DNA from: Desulfobacterales bacterium
Lineage (GTDB): Bacteria > Desulfobacterota > DSM-4660 > Desulfatiglandales > Desulfatiglandaceae
NCBI GenBank assembly: GCA_022013615.1
Contig: JAKLQB010000957.1
Location: forward strand, 1-5,959
Direction of reading: 5' to 3'
DNA length: 5,959 nt
Position numbers and translations under genes: made by a program. The notes under the pieces were generated by a model. The model was not told the DNA's origin. It saw only the letters and a list, made by a program, of their open reading frames with translations, and ran no database searches. This document shows positions 1 to 5,959 of the stretch, in pieces. The first letter of the stretch is position 1; every line of letters starts with the position of its first letter.

Positions 1-90
1 CGGCGTATCCTGCTTAAGAATTAAAAGATTGAGGGATTTGGAGATTGAGTTTCTTATCTGTGAAATTCTGGCTACTTTATGTGAATAGGC

Positions 91-148
91 GGAGCGAAGC
101 GACTCCTTAACTTTAGGTACTTCAAACTTTAGTTCACTTTAGGCACTT
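91..148. repeat. Hairpin plus ACTTTAG repeat cluster
   Basis: GGAG (91-94) can pair with CTCC (103-106). The stem extends through CG/CG around an AAG loop with one bulged A. Just downstream the heptamer ACTTTAG occurs three times, at 110-116, 126-132 and 136-142. The outer copies belong to a longer near-repeat, ACTTTAGGTACTT (110-122) and ACTTTAGGCACTT (136-148), identical at 12 of 13 positions and offset by 26 bases. No reading frame explains the repetition. It resembles short interspersed non-coding repeats I recall from Desulfobacterota genomes, but only a genome-wide count could confirm that. An operator array is the alternative; the uneven spacing (16 then 10 bases) argues weakly against it. 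Confidence 0.5.
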
Positions 149-171
149 TTCCGCTTTATCCGGGTTAGGTT

Positions 172-199
172 TTGAAATATCACTTCAGCCGATTGTAAA
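172..199 (+). promoter_or_regulatory. Weak sigma-70-type promoter candidate for glgB
   Basis: TTGAAA (172-177) matches the -35 consensus at 5 of 6 positions. TGTAAA (194-199), 16 bases further on, matches the -10 consensus at 4 of 6. Transcription would start near 206, within the right arm of the inverted repeat. This is the best pair found by eye in the leader, but AT-rich sequence yields such matches by chance. No acceptable sigma-54 (-24/-12) alternative was found. Confidence 0.2.
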
Positions 200-208
200 C
201 GCTGAAGT
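182..208 (+). terminator. Stem-loop upstream of glgB: possible terminator or leader element
   Basis: ACTTCAGC (182-189) and GCTGAAGT (201-208) form a perfect 8-bp inverted repeat around an 11-base loop. They are followed by TTCTT, a short and interrupted T run. It could be a weak intrinsic terminator for a gene to the left. The stem is only half G+C and the T tract is poor, so a regulatory hairpin in the glgB leader, or an operator, fits equally well. The right arm overlaps a second possible stem, AAGTTT (205-210) with AAACTT (222-227), so the two folds exclude each other. Confidence 0.35.
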
Positions 209-245
209 TTCTTAAGAGGATAAACTTTGGAGTGAATCGTTACAT

Positions 246-250
246 GGAGG
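246..250 (+). promoter_or_regulatory. Ribosome binding site of glgB
   Basis: GGAGG lies four bases before the GTG at 255 and two bases before an ATG at 253, which is followed at once by TGA. The only other in-frame start nearby is TTG at 261, ten bases from the GGAGG. The glgB frame has no start codon between its upstream stop (213-215) and 255, so GTG 255 or TTG 261 must be used. GTG is the likelier. Confidence 0.7.
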
Positions 251-254
251 TTAT

Positions 255-2480
255 GTGATTTTGCCTACTACATTAAATCCCAGGGACATAAAGCCCCTTA
301 TTGCCGGTGAGGTGGCCGATCCTTTTACTTTGCTCGGCGCTCACCCTTTAGTGCTCGATACAGGACCGGCCCTGGCAGTTCGGGCCTTTCTGCCAGGAGC
401 CCGGAGCGTGGCTGTCCTGGATCTGGTCCCTGGGAAGGAAATCCCGGCCCCTCTTGTGGACGCAAACGGACTCTTTGAAGTGGTATTGCCCGGGGAACGG
501 GAGATTTTCCCTTACCGTCTCAAAGTGGACTTCGGCACAGACCCAGTCACAACCTTCTATGATTGCTACTCCTTCGGCCCTGTCCTTACGGAGGATGATC
601 TTTACCTCTTAGGCGAGGGTAATTTCTACGAAATCTACGAAAAGCTGGGAGCGCACCCCTGGCAGCATCAAGGGGCCTCGGGTACCTTTTTTGCCGTCTG
701 GGCCCCCTCTGCAAGCCGGGTCAGTGTAGTGGGTGATTTTAACCAGTGGGATGGTCGCCGCCACCAGATGCGCTCCCGGGGGGCTTCCGGGGTCTGGGAA
801 TTATTCGTGCCCCACCTGGGGCCAGGTCTCCTTTACAAGTTTGAAATCCGCACACAAAACGGCACACTCCTCATCAAAGCCGATCCCTTTGCGTTTCGCT
901 TCGAAAAACGACCCAAAACCGCGGCTGTTGTCCATGATTTGAATTCCTTTGCCTGGACTGACCACGAATGGATGACCTCTCGGCCCAAGCAGGACCCTTT
1001 ACGCCTACCCATGGCAATTTATGAAGTCCATCTGGGTTCCTGGCGGCGCAAGGTCGAGGAGGGCAACCACGCTCACGCGTGGCTGACTTATCGGGAAGCA
1101 GCCGAAGAGCTCATTTCCTATGTGAAGGAGATGGGGTTCAATTATATCGAGTTCCTCCCCCTGGCCGAACACCCTTTTGACGGCTCCTGGGGCTATCAGG
1201 TCACCGGTTACTATGCCGCGACCTCCCGGTTCGGTACACCAGACGACCTGATGTACCTCGTGGACTGCTGCCACGCCGCAGGACTGGGTGTTATCCTTGA
1301 CTGGGTCCCGGCCCATTTTCCAAAGGACGCGTATGCCCTTGAGTACTTTGATGGTACACATCTCTATGAACATGCTGATCCGAGGCAAGGTGTACAGCAA
1401 GATTGGGATACCCTGATATTCAATTACGGCCGTAATGAGGTGAGAAATTTCCTGGTCGCCAATGCACTGTTCTGGTTTGATAAGTATCATATAGATGGGC
1501 TGCGGGTGGACGCCGTGGCCTCTATGCTCTACTTAGACTACTCCCGCAAGGAAGGGGAGTGGGTCCCCAACCGCTACGGCGGGCGGGAAAATTTAGAGGC
1601 CATTGATTTTATCAAGACTTTTAACTCCAAGGTTTATGAGCGTTTTCCCGGGGTTGTGACCATTGCCGAGGAGTCTACTGCCTGGCCCGGTGTCACCCGC
1701 CCTGTCCATCTTGGTGGCCTGGGCTTTATGTTCAAATGGAACATGGGCTGGATGCATGATATGCTCAGTTTTATGTCCAAGGACCCGGTCCACCGGCATT
1801 ATCACATGGACAATCTCACCTTTGCGTTGCTTTATGCCTTTCACGAAAATTTCATCCTGCCCTTGTCCCATGATGAGGTGGTTCACGGAAAGGCATCCCT
1901 TCTATCCAAGATGCCGGGGGATAATTGGCAGAAGTTTGCTAACCTCCGTTTGCTTCTGGGTTATATGTACGGGGAGCCAGGCAAGAAGACCCTGTTTATG
2001 GGAGGTGAGTTTGGTCAATGGCGGGAATGGGACCACGACCAGTCCCTTCAGTGGGACCTCCTCCAATATGAACCTCACCAGGGGCTGCAAAGGTACGTAA
2101 AAGATCTCAACCGGATCTATCTTTCAGAACCGGCCCTTTATGAAATCGACTTCGACCCTTCCGGGTTCGGGTGGATCGATTTCAGGGACACTGATGCCAA
2201 TGTCGTATCCTTTATCCGCAAAGGAAAAGCGTCTGACCAGACCCTTATCTTCGTTTTTAACTTCACACCTGTACCGCGGATGAATTACCGCATAGGTGCC
2301 CCACGTCCAGGATTCTATAAAGAGCTGATCAATTCGGATTCGACCGTTTACGGTGGGTCAAACGTGGGCCTGGGCGGTGGCATCAAGGCCGAATCCCGTC
2401 CCTGGCACGGCCAACCTTACTCCTTCAGCCTGCCCCTGCCCCCCTTGGGCATGCTTATTTTAAAATCCGTGGGCGCTTAA
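255..2480 (+). CDS. glgB: 1,4-alpha-glucan branching enzyme (glycogen branching enzyme)
   Basis: A 741-residue cytoplasmic GH13 enzyme that cuts an alpha-1,4-glucan segment and rejoins it by an alpha-1,6 link, making the branches of glycogen. E. coli GlgB has 728 residues, so this is full length. An N-terminal beta domain (about 13-105, with LLGAHP at 26-31) precedes a CBM48 module (about 140-225). The catalytic barrel runs from about 255 to 610 and a C-terminal beta domain follows. All GH13 hallmarks are present: DWVPAHF (349-355), the nucleophile D419 in RVDAV, the acid/base E472 in AEEST, and D540 in SHDEVVHGK. Their spacing matches E. coli D405/E458/D526. The start is GTG behind GGAGG. 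glgA follows after 46 bases, so the two are probably cotranscribed. No frameshift or missing catalytic residue is seen. The family is certain. A role in a storage-glucan pathway other than classical glycogen cannot be excluded, since glgC is not in view. Confidence 0.98.
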   Translation: MILPTTLNPRDIKPLIAGEVADPFTLLGAHPLVLDTGPALAVRAFLPGARSVAVLDLVPGKEIPAPLVDANGLFEVVLPGEREIFPYRLKVDFGTDPVTTFYDCYSFGPVLTEDDLYLLGEGNFYEIYEKLGAHPWQHQGASGTFFAVWAPSASRVSVVGDFNQWDGRRHQMRSRGASGVWELFVPHLGPGLLYKFEIRTQNGTLLIKADPFAFRFEKRPKTAAVVHDLNSFAWTDHEWMTSRPKQDPLRLPMAIYEVHLGSWRRKVEEGNHAHAWLTYREAAEELISYVKEMGFNYIEFLPLAEHPFDGSWGYQVTGYYAATSRFGTPDDLMYLVDCCHAAGLGVILDWVPAHFPKDAYALEYFDGTHLYEHADPRQGVQQDWDTLIFNYGRNEVRNFLVANALFWFDKYHIDGLRVDAVASMLYLDYSRKEGEWVPNRYGGRENLEAIDFIKTFNSKVYERFPGVVTIAEESTAWPGVTRPVHLGGLGFMFKWNMGWMHDMLSFMSKDPVHRHYHMDNLTFALLYAFHENFILPLSHDEVVHGKASLLSKMPGDNWQKFANLRLLLGYMYGEPGKKTLFMGGEFGQWREWDHDQSLQWDLLQYEPHQGLQRYVKDLNRIYLSEPALYEIDFDPSGFGWIDFRDTDANVVSFIRKGKASDQTLIFVFNFTPVPRMNYRIGAPRPGFYKELINSDSTVYGGSNVGLGGGIKAESRPWHGQPYSFSLPLPPLGMLILKSVGA

Positions 2481-2515
2481 TTACGTATGATAGAAGCCTA
2501 TAGGGTCTCTTTTTT

Positions 2516-2524
2516 GGGGAGGAG
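2516..2524 (+). promoter_or_regulatory. Ribosome binding site of glgA
   Basis: GGGGAGGAG contains GGAGG (2518-2522), four bases before the ATG at 2527. This is a strong site and fixes the glgA start. The rest of the 46-base gap holds an 8-bp palindrome CCTATAGG (2497-2504) and a T run (2510-2515), but no stem that would make a terminator, so readthrough from glgB is expected. Confidence 0.8.
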
Positions 2525-2526
2525 TC

Positions 2527-3993
2527 ATGGTCGACAAGTTAAAGGTCCTGTTTCTTGCATCAGAGGTGGTGCCATTTGCAAAAACCGGAGGACTGGCCGA
2601 TGTGGCAGGCGCTCTCCCTGGGGCTTTGAGACAACTGGGGGTAGACGTGCGGCTGGTTCTTCCATATTACCGTCTTGTCCGGGAAGGGAATTTCCAGATA
2701 CGACCAGTCTTAAAAGACCTGAAAATTCCCCTGGGCAGTGAGAAGCTCACGGCTAATGTACTGGAAAGCAAAACCGAGGACGGAGTCCCTGTCTATTTGA
2801 TCGAACGGGACGATCTGTATGACAGGCCCAGCCTTTACGGGAGCGCCGTTGGGGATTACTACGACAATTTGGAGCGCTTCTCCTTTTTTGCCCATGCTGC
2901 CTTGATACTTTCAGAGGCCCTTCTTTTCAGTCCTGATCTAATCCATTGTCATGACTGGCAGACCGGGCTGGTCCCCGCTCTCATCAAGGGGCCTTATGGG
3001 GATACATCAACCCTCGCAGGCACTCCTACGGTTTTCACTGTCCATAATCTGGGATATCAGGGGATTTTTCCTGCGGGGAAGCTTCCGGTTACCGGACTTC
3101 TCAAAGAGGAATTCTTTCATCCAGAGGGTTTGGAGTTCTGGGGGAAGATCAGCCTCCTTAAGGCAGGTATTGTTTACTCCCAGGCTATTACGACGGTAAG
3201 TCCCACTTACGCCCGAGAAATCCAGACCCCTGAATATGGCCTTGGCATGGAGGGGGTCCTCAATCAGCGAAGAGCTTCCCTGCATGGGATTTTAAACGGC
3301 GTGGACTACAGTCTCTGGGACCCTGCCATGGATTCTCATGTTCCATTCAACTATTCCCCCCGAAAAATGGAAGGGAAACGCCGTTGCAAAGAATCTCTGA
3401 TCCAGGAGATGGGCCTTGACCCCTCCGTAATTAAAAAACCTCTATTAGGGATGATTTCCCGTCTTGATAATCAGAAGGGATTTGACCTTTTGGTGCAAAT
3501 GCTGGATGAAATTTTGGAACTGGATGTGGGATTAACCATATTGGGTTCAGGGGACGAGCTTATTCAAAAAGCTATTCAGGAGGCAGCTACTCGGCATCAG
3601 GGACATATCGGGTTCGAGATTGGTTTCGATGAGCCCCTCGCTCATCGCATTATGGCCGGGGTGGACATCTTCCTTATTCCATCGCGATATGAACCCTGTG
3701 GCCTCACTCAGATGTATGCCTTGAAGTACGGGACTGTTCCTGTTGTGCGGGCTACTGGCGGATTGGATGACACTGTTGTCCAATTTGATCCCCTTACAAA
3801 AAAAGGGAACGGATTCAAATTCGGCCCATATAAGCCAGCCGCTTTTGTTGCAGCCATCCGCCAAGCAGTAAACCTGTTCCAGGATTCCAGGATATGGAAG
3901 AGGCTCATGGCAAACGGCATGAAGGCGGACTTCTCCTGGGATAAATCAGCACAGAGGTATCTCGAGATCTATCGTTCAGTTGTTTATAAATAG
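2527..3993 (+). CDS. glgA: Glycogen synthase (ADP-glucose type, GT5)
   Basis: A 488-residue cytoplasmic glycosyltransferase that transfers glucose from ADP-glucose to the non-reducing end of an alpha-1,4-glucan. E. coli GlgA has 477 residues. The fold is two Rossmann domains. The N-terminal GT5 domain opens with the signature KTGGLADV (19-26) and contains HDWQTG (142-147) and VHNLGYQG (172-179). The C-terminal domain carries the ADP-binding R312 and K317 in SRLDNQKG (equivalent to E. coli R300 and K305) and the catalytic-site motif E389-P-C-G-L-T-Q (E. coli E377), followed by TGGLDDT. The C-terminus ends with the family-typical DFSW...RYLEIYR, so the TAG at 3991 is a natural end. The ATG start has a strong ribosome binding site. 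The last 14 bases overlap a short DUF1232-like frame. Use of ADP-glucose rather than UDP-glucose is inferred from the family. Confidence 0.98.
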   Translation: MVDKLKVLFLASEVVPFAKTGGLADVAGALPGALRQLGVDVRLVLPYYRLVREGNFQIRPVLKDLKIPLGSEKLTANVLESKTEDGVPVYLIERDDLYDRPSLYGSAVGDYYDNLERFSFFAHAALILSEALLFSPDLIHCHDWQTGLVPALIKGPYGDTSTLAGTPTVFTVHNLGYQGIFPAGKLPVTGLLKEEFFHPEGLEFWGKISLLKAGIVYSQAITTVSPTYAREIQTPEYGLGMEGVLNQRRASLHGILNGVDYSLWDPAMDSHVPFNYSPRKMEGKRRCKESLIQEMGLDPSVIKKPLLGMISRLDNQKGFDLLVQMLDEILELDVGLTILGSGDELIQKAIQEAATRHQGHIGFEIGFDEPLAHRIMAGVDIFLIPSRYEPCGLTQMYALKYGTVPVVRATGGLDDTVVQFDPLTKKGNGFKFGPYKPAAFVAAIRQAVNLFQDSRIWKRLMANGMKADFSWDKSAQRYLEIYRSVVYK

Positions 3994-4126
3994 CCCTATT
4001 GATCTAATTCCTGATTATATAATTGGAATCGGACAAATTGACGATGTTGCAGTTGTGGGATTTTGTCTATATCTATTGAAAAAAGATCTGAAAAAATACA
4101 AACAATGGCTGAAAGAAAACGCATGA
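3980..4126 (+). CDS. YkvA/DUF1232-like peptide, N-terminally short; small gene or remnant
   Basis: This frame encodes 48 residues if it starts at TTG 3980. It carries the DUF1232 (YkvA) signature almost intact: SPIDLIPD (5-12), then GIGQIDD (16-22), then a hydrophobic segment (V23-L33) and a lysine-rich tail with W43. Family members usually have about 80-140 residues, with another helix before SPIDLIPD. That part is missing here because the same DNA encodes the end of GlgA in another frame. The frame is closed upstream by TGA at 3920-3922, and residues 3923-3979 would encode do not look like the family. No ATG or GTG and no clear ribosome binding site precede it. It may be the 3' remnant of a ykvA gene joined to glgA, a small gene coupled to glgA termination, or a product of +1 slippage at the glgA stop, where AAA then AGC would join GlgA to SPIDLIPD. 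The family call is firm; expression is uncertain. The function of DUF1232 is unknown. Confidence 0.65.
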   Translation: MFINSPIDLIPDYIIGIGQIDDVAVVGFCLYLLKKDLKKYKQWLKENA

Positions 4127-4145
4127 ACTATCTATGAATGAAGGT

Positions 4146-4152
4146 AGGGGAG
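4146..4152 (+). promoter_or_regulatory. Ribosome binding site that sets the activator start
   Basis: AGGGGAG lies three bases before the ATG at 4156; its AGG core is seven bases away. The earlier in-frame ATG at 4138 has no purine-rich site at a workable distance and would place this AGGGGAG inside the coding region. The start at 4156 is therefore preferred, removing six residues. Confidence 0.65.
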
Positions 4153-4155
4153 CCA

Positions 4156-5904
4156 ATGAAAGGACAACTGACCTGCGAGCAAATTCTTAATGCTATCAGT
4201 AACGGTGTTATCGCCACGGATTCTGCTGGACATATTGTCCTGATGAACAAGGCCGCCGAAAAGATCCTGGGCTTCAACAGGAAAAAGACCATCGGTGCCT
4301 ACATCCCTGACCTTTTGCCTATGACTGGCGATCTGGTTCTCAAGTGTCTGGAAACAGGGAAGCCCCAACTGGGCCAACACATTCCCGGTAAAAGATTGAA
4401 GCTGGTGGTGAATGTGACCGGTATCCATGAGGATAATCGGATTGTGGGAACGGTTTGTAATTTCGAAGGTATGCGCGAGTTTGAACTAACGGCCACCAAA
4501 CTGGAGTCCTATAAACAGTTAAACGAACAGTTACATGCTATTTTCAAATCTTCTTCTGATGGCATTTGGGTCTCGGACGGAGAAGGAAAGGTTATCAATA
4601 TCAATGAGGCCTCGGAAAAGCTCAACGGTATTAAGGCTAAAGATGTTATAGGAAAAAACATCAAAAATATCGTTGAGGAAGGCCTCCTCGATCGATCTGC
4701 GACATTAGAGGTGCTAACTACCAAGCGACAGGTTAACATAGTGCAGTACGTGAGTAGAAGCAAAAAACATCTCCTGTTAACGGGAACCCCGGTCTTTGAT
4801 GAAAAGGGGGATATCTCCTTAGTGGTCGTGAATGAGCGGGACATGACCAATTTGAACGCACTTCAGGAGCAACTGGACCAGACCCGCATGGTAACGGAGA
4901 AATTCAAGGACGAGCTTGCGGAACTAAACATGATGGACCTGAAGAAACAAGATATTGTCGCAGAAAGTGAAGAAATGAGACAGGTACTGAGAGTCGCGCT
5001 TAAGCTCGCGCATCTGGAGGCATCCAATATCCTGATTCTGGGGGAATCCGGAACGGGTAAGGGGCTTTTGGCAAAATTCATTCATAAGAACAGCAAACGC
5101 AGAAAAAAACTCCTTATTCAAATCAACTGTGCGGCCCTGCCGGAAAACCTCCTGGAGGCGGAACTTTTCGGTTACGAGAAGGGGGCCTTTACCGGTGCCA
5201 AAGACCAGGGAAAAGTCGGTCTTTTCGAACTTGCACAGGAGGGCACCCTTTTCTTGGATGAGATTGGAGATCTTCCTTTTCCAGTTCAGGCAAAACTCTT
5301 AAAATACTTAGATGACCAGGAGATCATGCGTCTTGGTGGCACTAAACCGAAAAAGATCGATTGTACGATCATTGCCGCCACTAACCGTGATCTTGAGACC
5401 TTAAGGAAAACAAGAAAGTTTCGGGAAGACCTGTTTTATCGGCTCAATGCCTTCACAATCCGGATCCCCCCGATTCGGGAACGACCTGAAGACATCTTCG
5501 AACTGGTTAACTATTTCTTGCGCAAATACAACAAGATGTATGGACAAAAAAGACGAATTTCTCCAGATGCCCTTGAAGTGCTTCAATCATATCCCTTTCC
5601 TGGAAATGTGCGTGAGCTGAAAAACATTCTCAAAATGGCAGTTGTAATGGGTGAAAAGGACCTTGTGGGCGAGTTTATTATCAGGAGAATAAAGGGGGGC
5701 AGGGAAGAACGGGAAACCAATGGCAAAGAAAGAAGCAATTTCCTCGGACTAACAAGCGAAGCCCTCATTTTTGAGAAGGATCTGTTGAGGGGGGCCATGG
5801 TACGCTACAAATCGACAAGGGAGATGGCCAGTTATTTGGGAATAAGCCAGCCCACAGTCGTGCGTAAGATGAAAAGGCACGGCCTTTCTCGTTCTTCGAT
5901 ATAG
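4156..5904 (+). CDS. Sigma-54-dependent activator with two PAS domains and TyrR-type HTH
   Basis: A 582-residue (588 from ATG 4138) cytoplasmic enhancer-binding protein that uses ATP hydrolysis to open promoters held by sigma-54 RNA polymerase. Numbering is from 4156. PAS 1 spans about 7-110 (NGVIATD, then MNKAAE). PAS 2 spans about 126-235 (DGIWVSD, then ININEAS). A charged, probably coiled-coil linker (about 235-265) leads to the AAA+ domain (about 266-497). The AAA+ domain has Walker A GESGTGK (296-302), the sigma-54-contacting GAFTGA (343-348), Walker B LFLDE with D368/E369, sensor I AATNR (407-411), arginine-finger region FREDLFYRL (422-430) and PGNVREL (482-488). The C-terminal HTH (about 548-577; STREMASYLGISQ, then RKMKRHGL) is of the TyrR/Fis-like kind. 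There is no receiver domain and no transmembrane segment, so it is a one-component sensor. Walker A is followed by G303 where many relatives have E. The ligand and target genes cannot be read from the sequence; adjacency to glgBA is the only hint. Confidence 0.95.
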   Translation: MKGQLTCEQILNAISNGVIATDSAGHIVLMNKAAEKILGFNRKKTIGAYIPDLLPMTGDLVLKCLETGKPQLGQHIPGKRLKLVVNVTGIHEDNRIVGTVCNFEGMREFELTATKLESYKQLNEQLHAIFKSSSDGIWVSDGEGKVININEASEKLNGIKAKDVIGKNIKNIVEEGLLDRSATLEVLTTKRQVNIVQYVSRSKKHLLLTGTPVFDEKGDISLVVVNERDMTNLNALQEQLDQTRMVTEKFKDELAELNMMDLKKQDIVAESEEMRQVLRVALKLAHLEASNILILGESGTGKGLLAKFIHKNSKRRKKLLIQINCAALPENLLEAELFGYEKGAFTGAKDQGKVGLFELAQEGTLFLDEIGDLPFPVQAKLLKYLDDQEIMRLGGTKPKKIDCTIIAATNRDLETLRKTRKFREDLFYRLNAFTIRIPPIRERPEDIFELVNYFLRKYNKMYGQKRRISPDALEVLQSYPFPGNVRELKNILKMAVVMGEKDLVGEFIIRRIKGGREERETNGKERSNFLGLTSEALIFEKDLLRGAMVRYKSTREMASYLGISQPTVVRKMKRHGLSRSSI

Positions 5905-5934
5905 TAATGAAACGAACGCATCCGGAAACGTTTT

Positions 5935-5959
5935 GCCGCGGAGACGCTGAGAGCGCTGA
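5935..5959. repeat. Partial CGGAGACGCTGAGAGCGCTGA-type repeat at the window edge
   Basis: After the activator stop, 5905-5934 holds no terminator I can defend: AAACG (5910-5914) and CGTTT (5929-5933) form only a weak five-base stem with a 14-base loop. From 5935 the sequence turns G+C-rich, with two imperfect tandem units, GAGACGCTGA (5941-5950) and GAGCGCTGA (5951-5959), differing by one missing base. The second is cut by the window end. It resembles a common interspersed intergenic repeat of environmental proteobacterial genomes, which is recall and not a search. An open frame from ATG 5907 runs through it and is not believed. Confidence 0.4.

Larger units (their letters stand above)
1..254. 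other. Intergenic region upstream of glgB
   Basis: No convincing gene is present. The frame from base 1 closes at a TAA at 22-24 and could be the last seven codons of an upstream gene. The frame from base 2 stays open to the TAG at 86-88 (28 residues, containing RLRDLEIE), but nothing in it is diagnostic. On the minus strand one frame is open from about 130 down to 1, with a low-complexity translation typical of non-coding repeats. The stretch contains a small hairpin and ACTTTAG repeats (91-148), a perfect inverted repeat (182-208), a weak promoter candidate and the glgB ribosome binding site. It is visibly more AT-rich than glgB. Confidence 0.6.

Noticed and set aside
2..88. C-terminal end of an upstream gene (RLRDLEIE segment, faintly like a four-helix-bundle protein N-terminus)
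   Set aside because: Only 28 residues are visible and the match is too weak. A different frame also gives a plausible seven-codon gene end at 22-24, and neither can be preferred.
141..156. Sigma-54-like promoter AGGCACTTTTCCGCTT
   Set aside because: GG (142-143) and GC (153-154) are separated by 9 bases, not the 10 that sigma-54 requires, and the -12 element lacks TTGCA.
1005..1490. 161-codon minus-strand open frame inside glgB
   Set aside because: It is antisense to the conserved catalytic core of GlgB and shows no recognisable motif; a shadow of coding constraint on the other strand.
2487..2741. 84-codon + strand open frame between glgB and glgA
   Set aside because: Nearly all of it overlaps the well-supported glgA in another frame, and its composition (many R, G, S, P) is that of a shadow frame.
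4007..4029. AT-rich imperfect dyad: ATTCC, the 10-bp palindrome ATTATATAAT (4014-4023), then GGAAT, as a glgA terminator or operator
   Set aside because: It has no T tract and little G+C in the stem, and it lies inside the DUF1232-like coding frame, which explains the sequence better.
4038..4073. Sigma-70 promoter for the activator: TTGACG (4038-4043) with TATATC (4068-4073)
   Set aside because: The spacing is 24 bases. With normal spacing the -10 match is poor, and the sequence is accounted for by the DUF1232-like frame.
5907..5959. New gene starting at ATG 5907 and running off the window
   Set aside because: It overlaps the activator's trailing stops, has no ribosome binding site of its own, and mostly translates the edge repeat.

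Overview
The window is a compact, single-strand (+) block of a bacterial chromosome. It carries two full-length glycogen biosynthesis genes, glgB (branching enzyme) and glgA (glycogen synthase), followed by a full-length sigma-54-dependent transcriptional activator. Squeezed between glgA and the activator is a very short reading frame with the signature of the YkvA/DUF1232 family. The proteins look most like those of anaerobic Desulfobacterota (former Deltaproteobacteria) and relatives. The clues are the style of the double-PAS/AAA+/TyrR-type-HTH activator and the short G+C-moderate repeats at both window edges. This placement is an inference from recall, not a search.

Layout: 1-254 has no convincing gene. 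It holds a small hairpin, an ACTTTAG repeat cluster, a perfect 8-bp stem-loop and the glgB leader. 255-2480 is glgB, starting at GTG. A 46-base gap with a strong ribosome binding site leads into glgA (2527-3993). The sequence 3980-4126 encodes a 48-residue DUF1232-like peptide that overlaps the end of glgA in the +1 frame. 4156-5904 is the activator; the upstream ATG at 4138 is less likely as its start. 5905-5959 is non-coding and ends in a repeat cut by the window edge.

How the genes work together: GlgA extends alpha-1,4-glucan chains from ADP-glucose, and GlgB introduces alpha-1,6 branches, so the pair forms the polymerising half of glycogen synthesis. ADP-glucose pyrophosphorylase (glgC) and the degradative genes are not in the window. 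The activator has two PAS sensor domains, no receiver domain and no membrane segment, so it should sense a cytoplasmic signal and drive a sigma-54 promoter. I find no acceptable -24/-12 promoter in the window, so its target is probably elsewhere, and a link to glycogen rests only on adjacency.

I see no new multi-gene system here. The observation most worth a second look is the DUF1232 fragment hidden at the glgA 3' end. Next is the glgB leader, where alternative hairpins and a mini-ORF overlap the GTG start.
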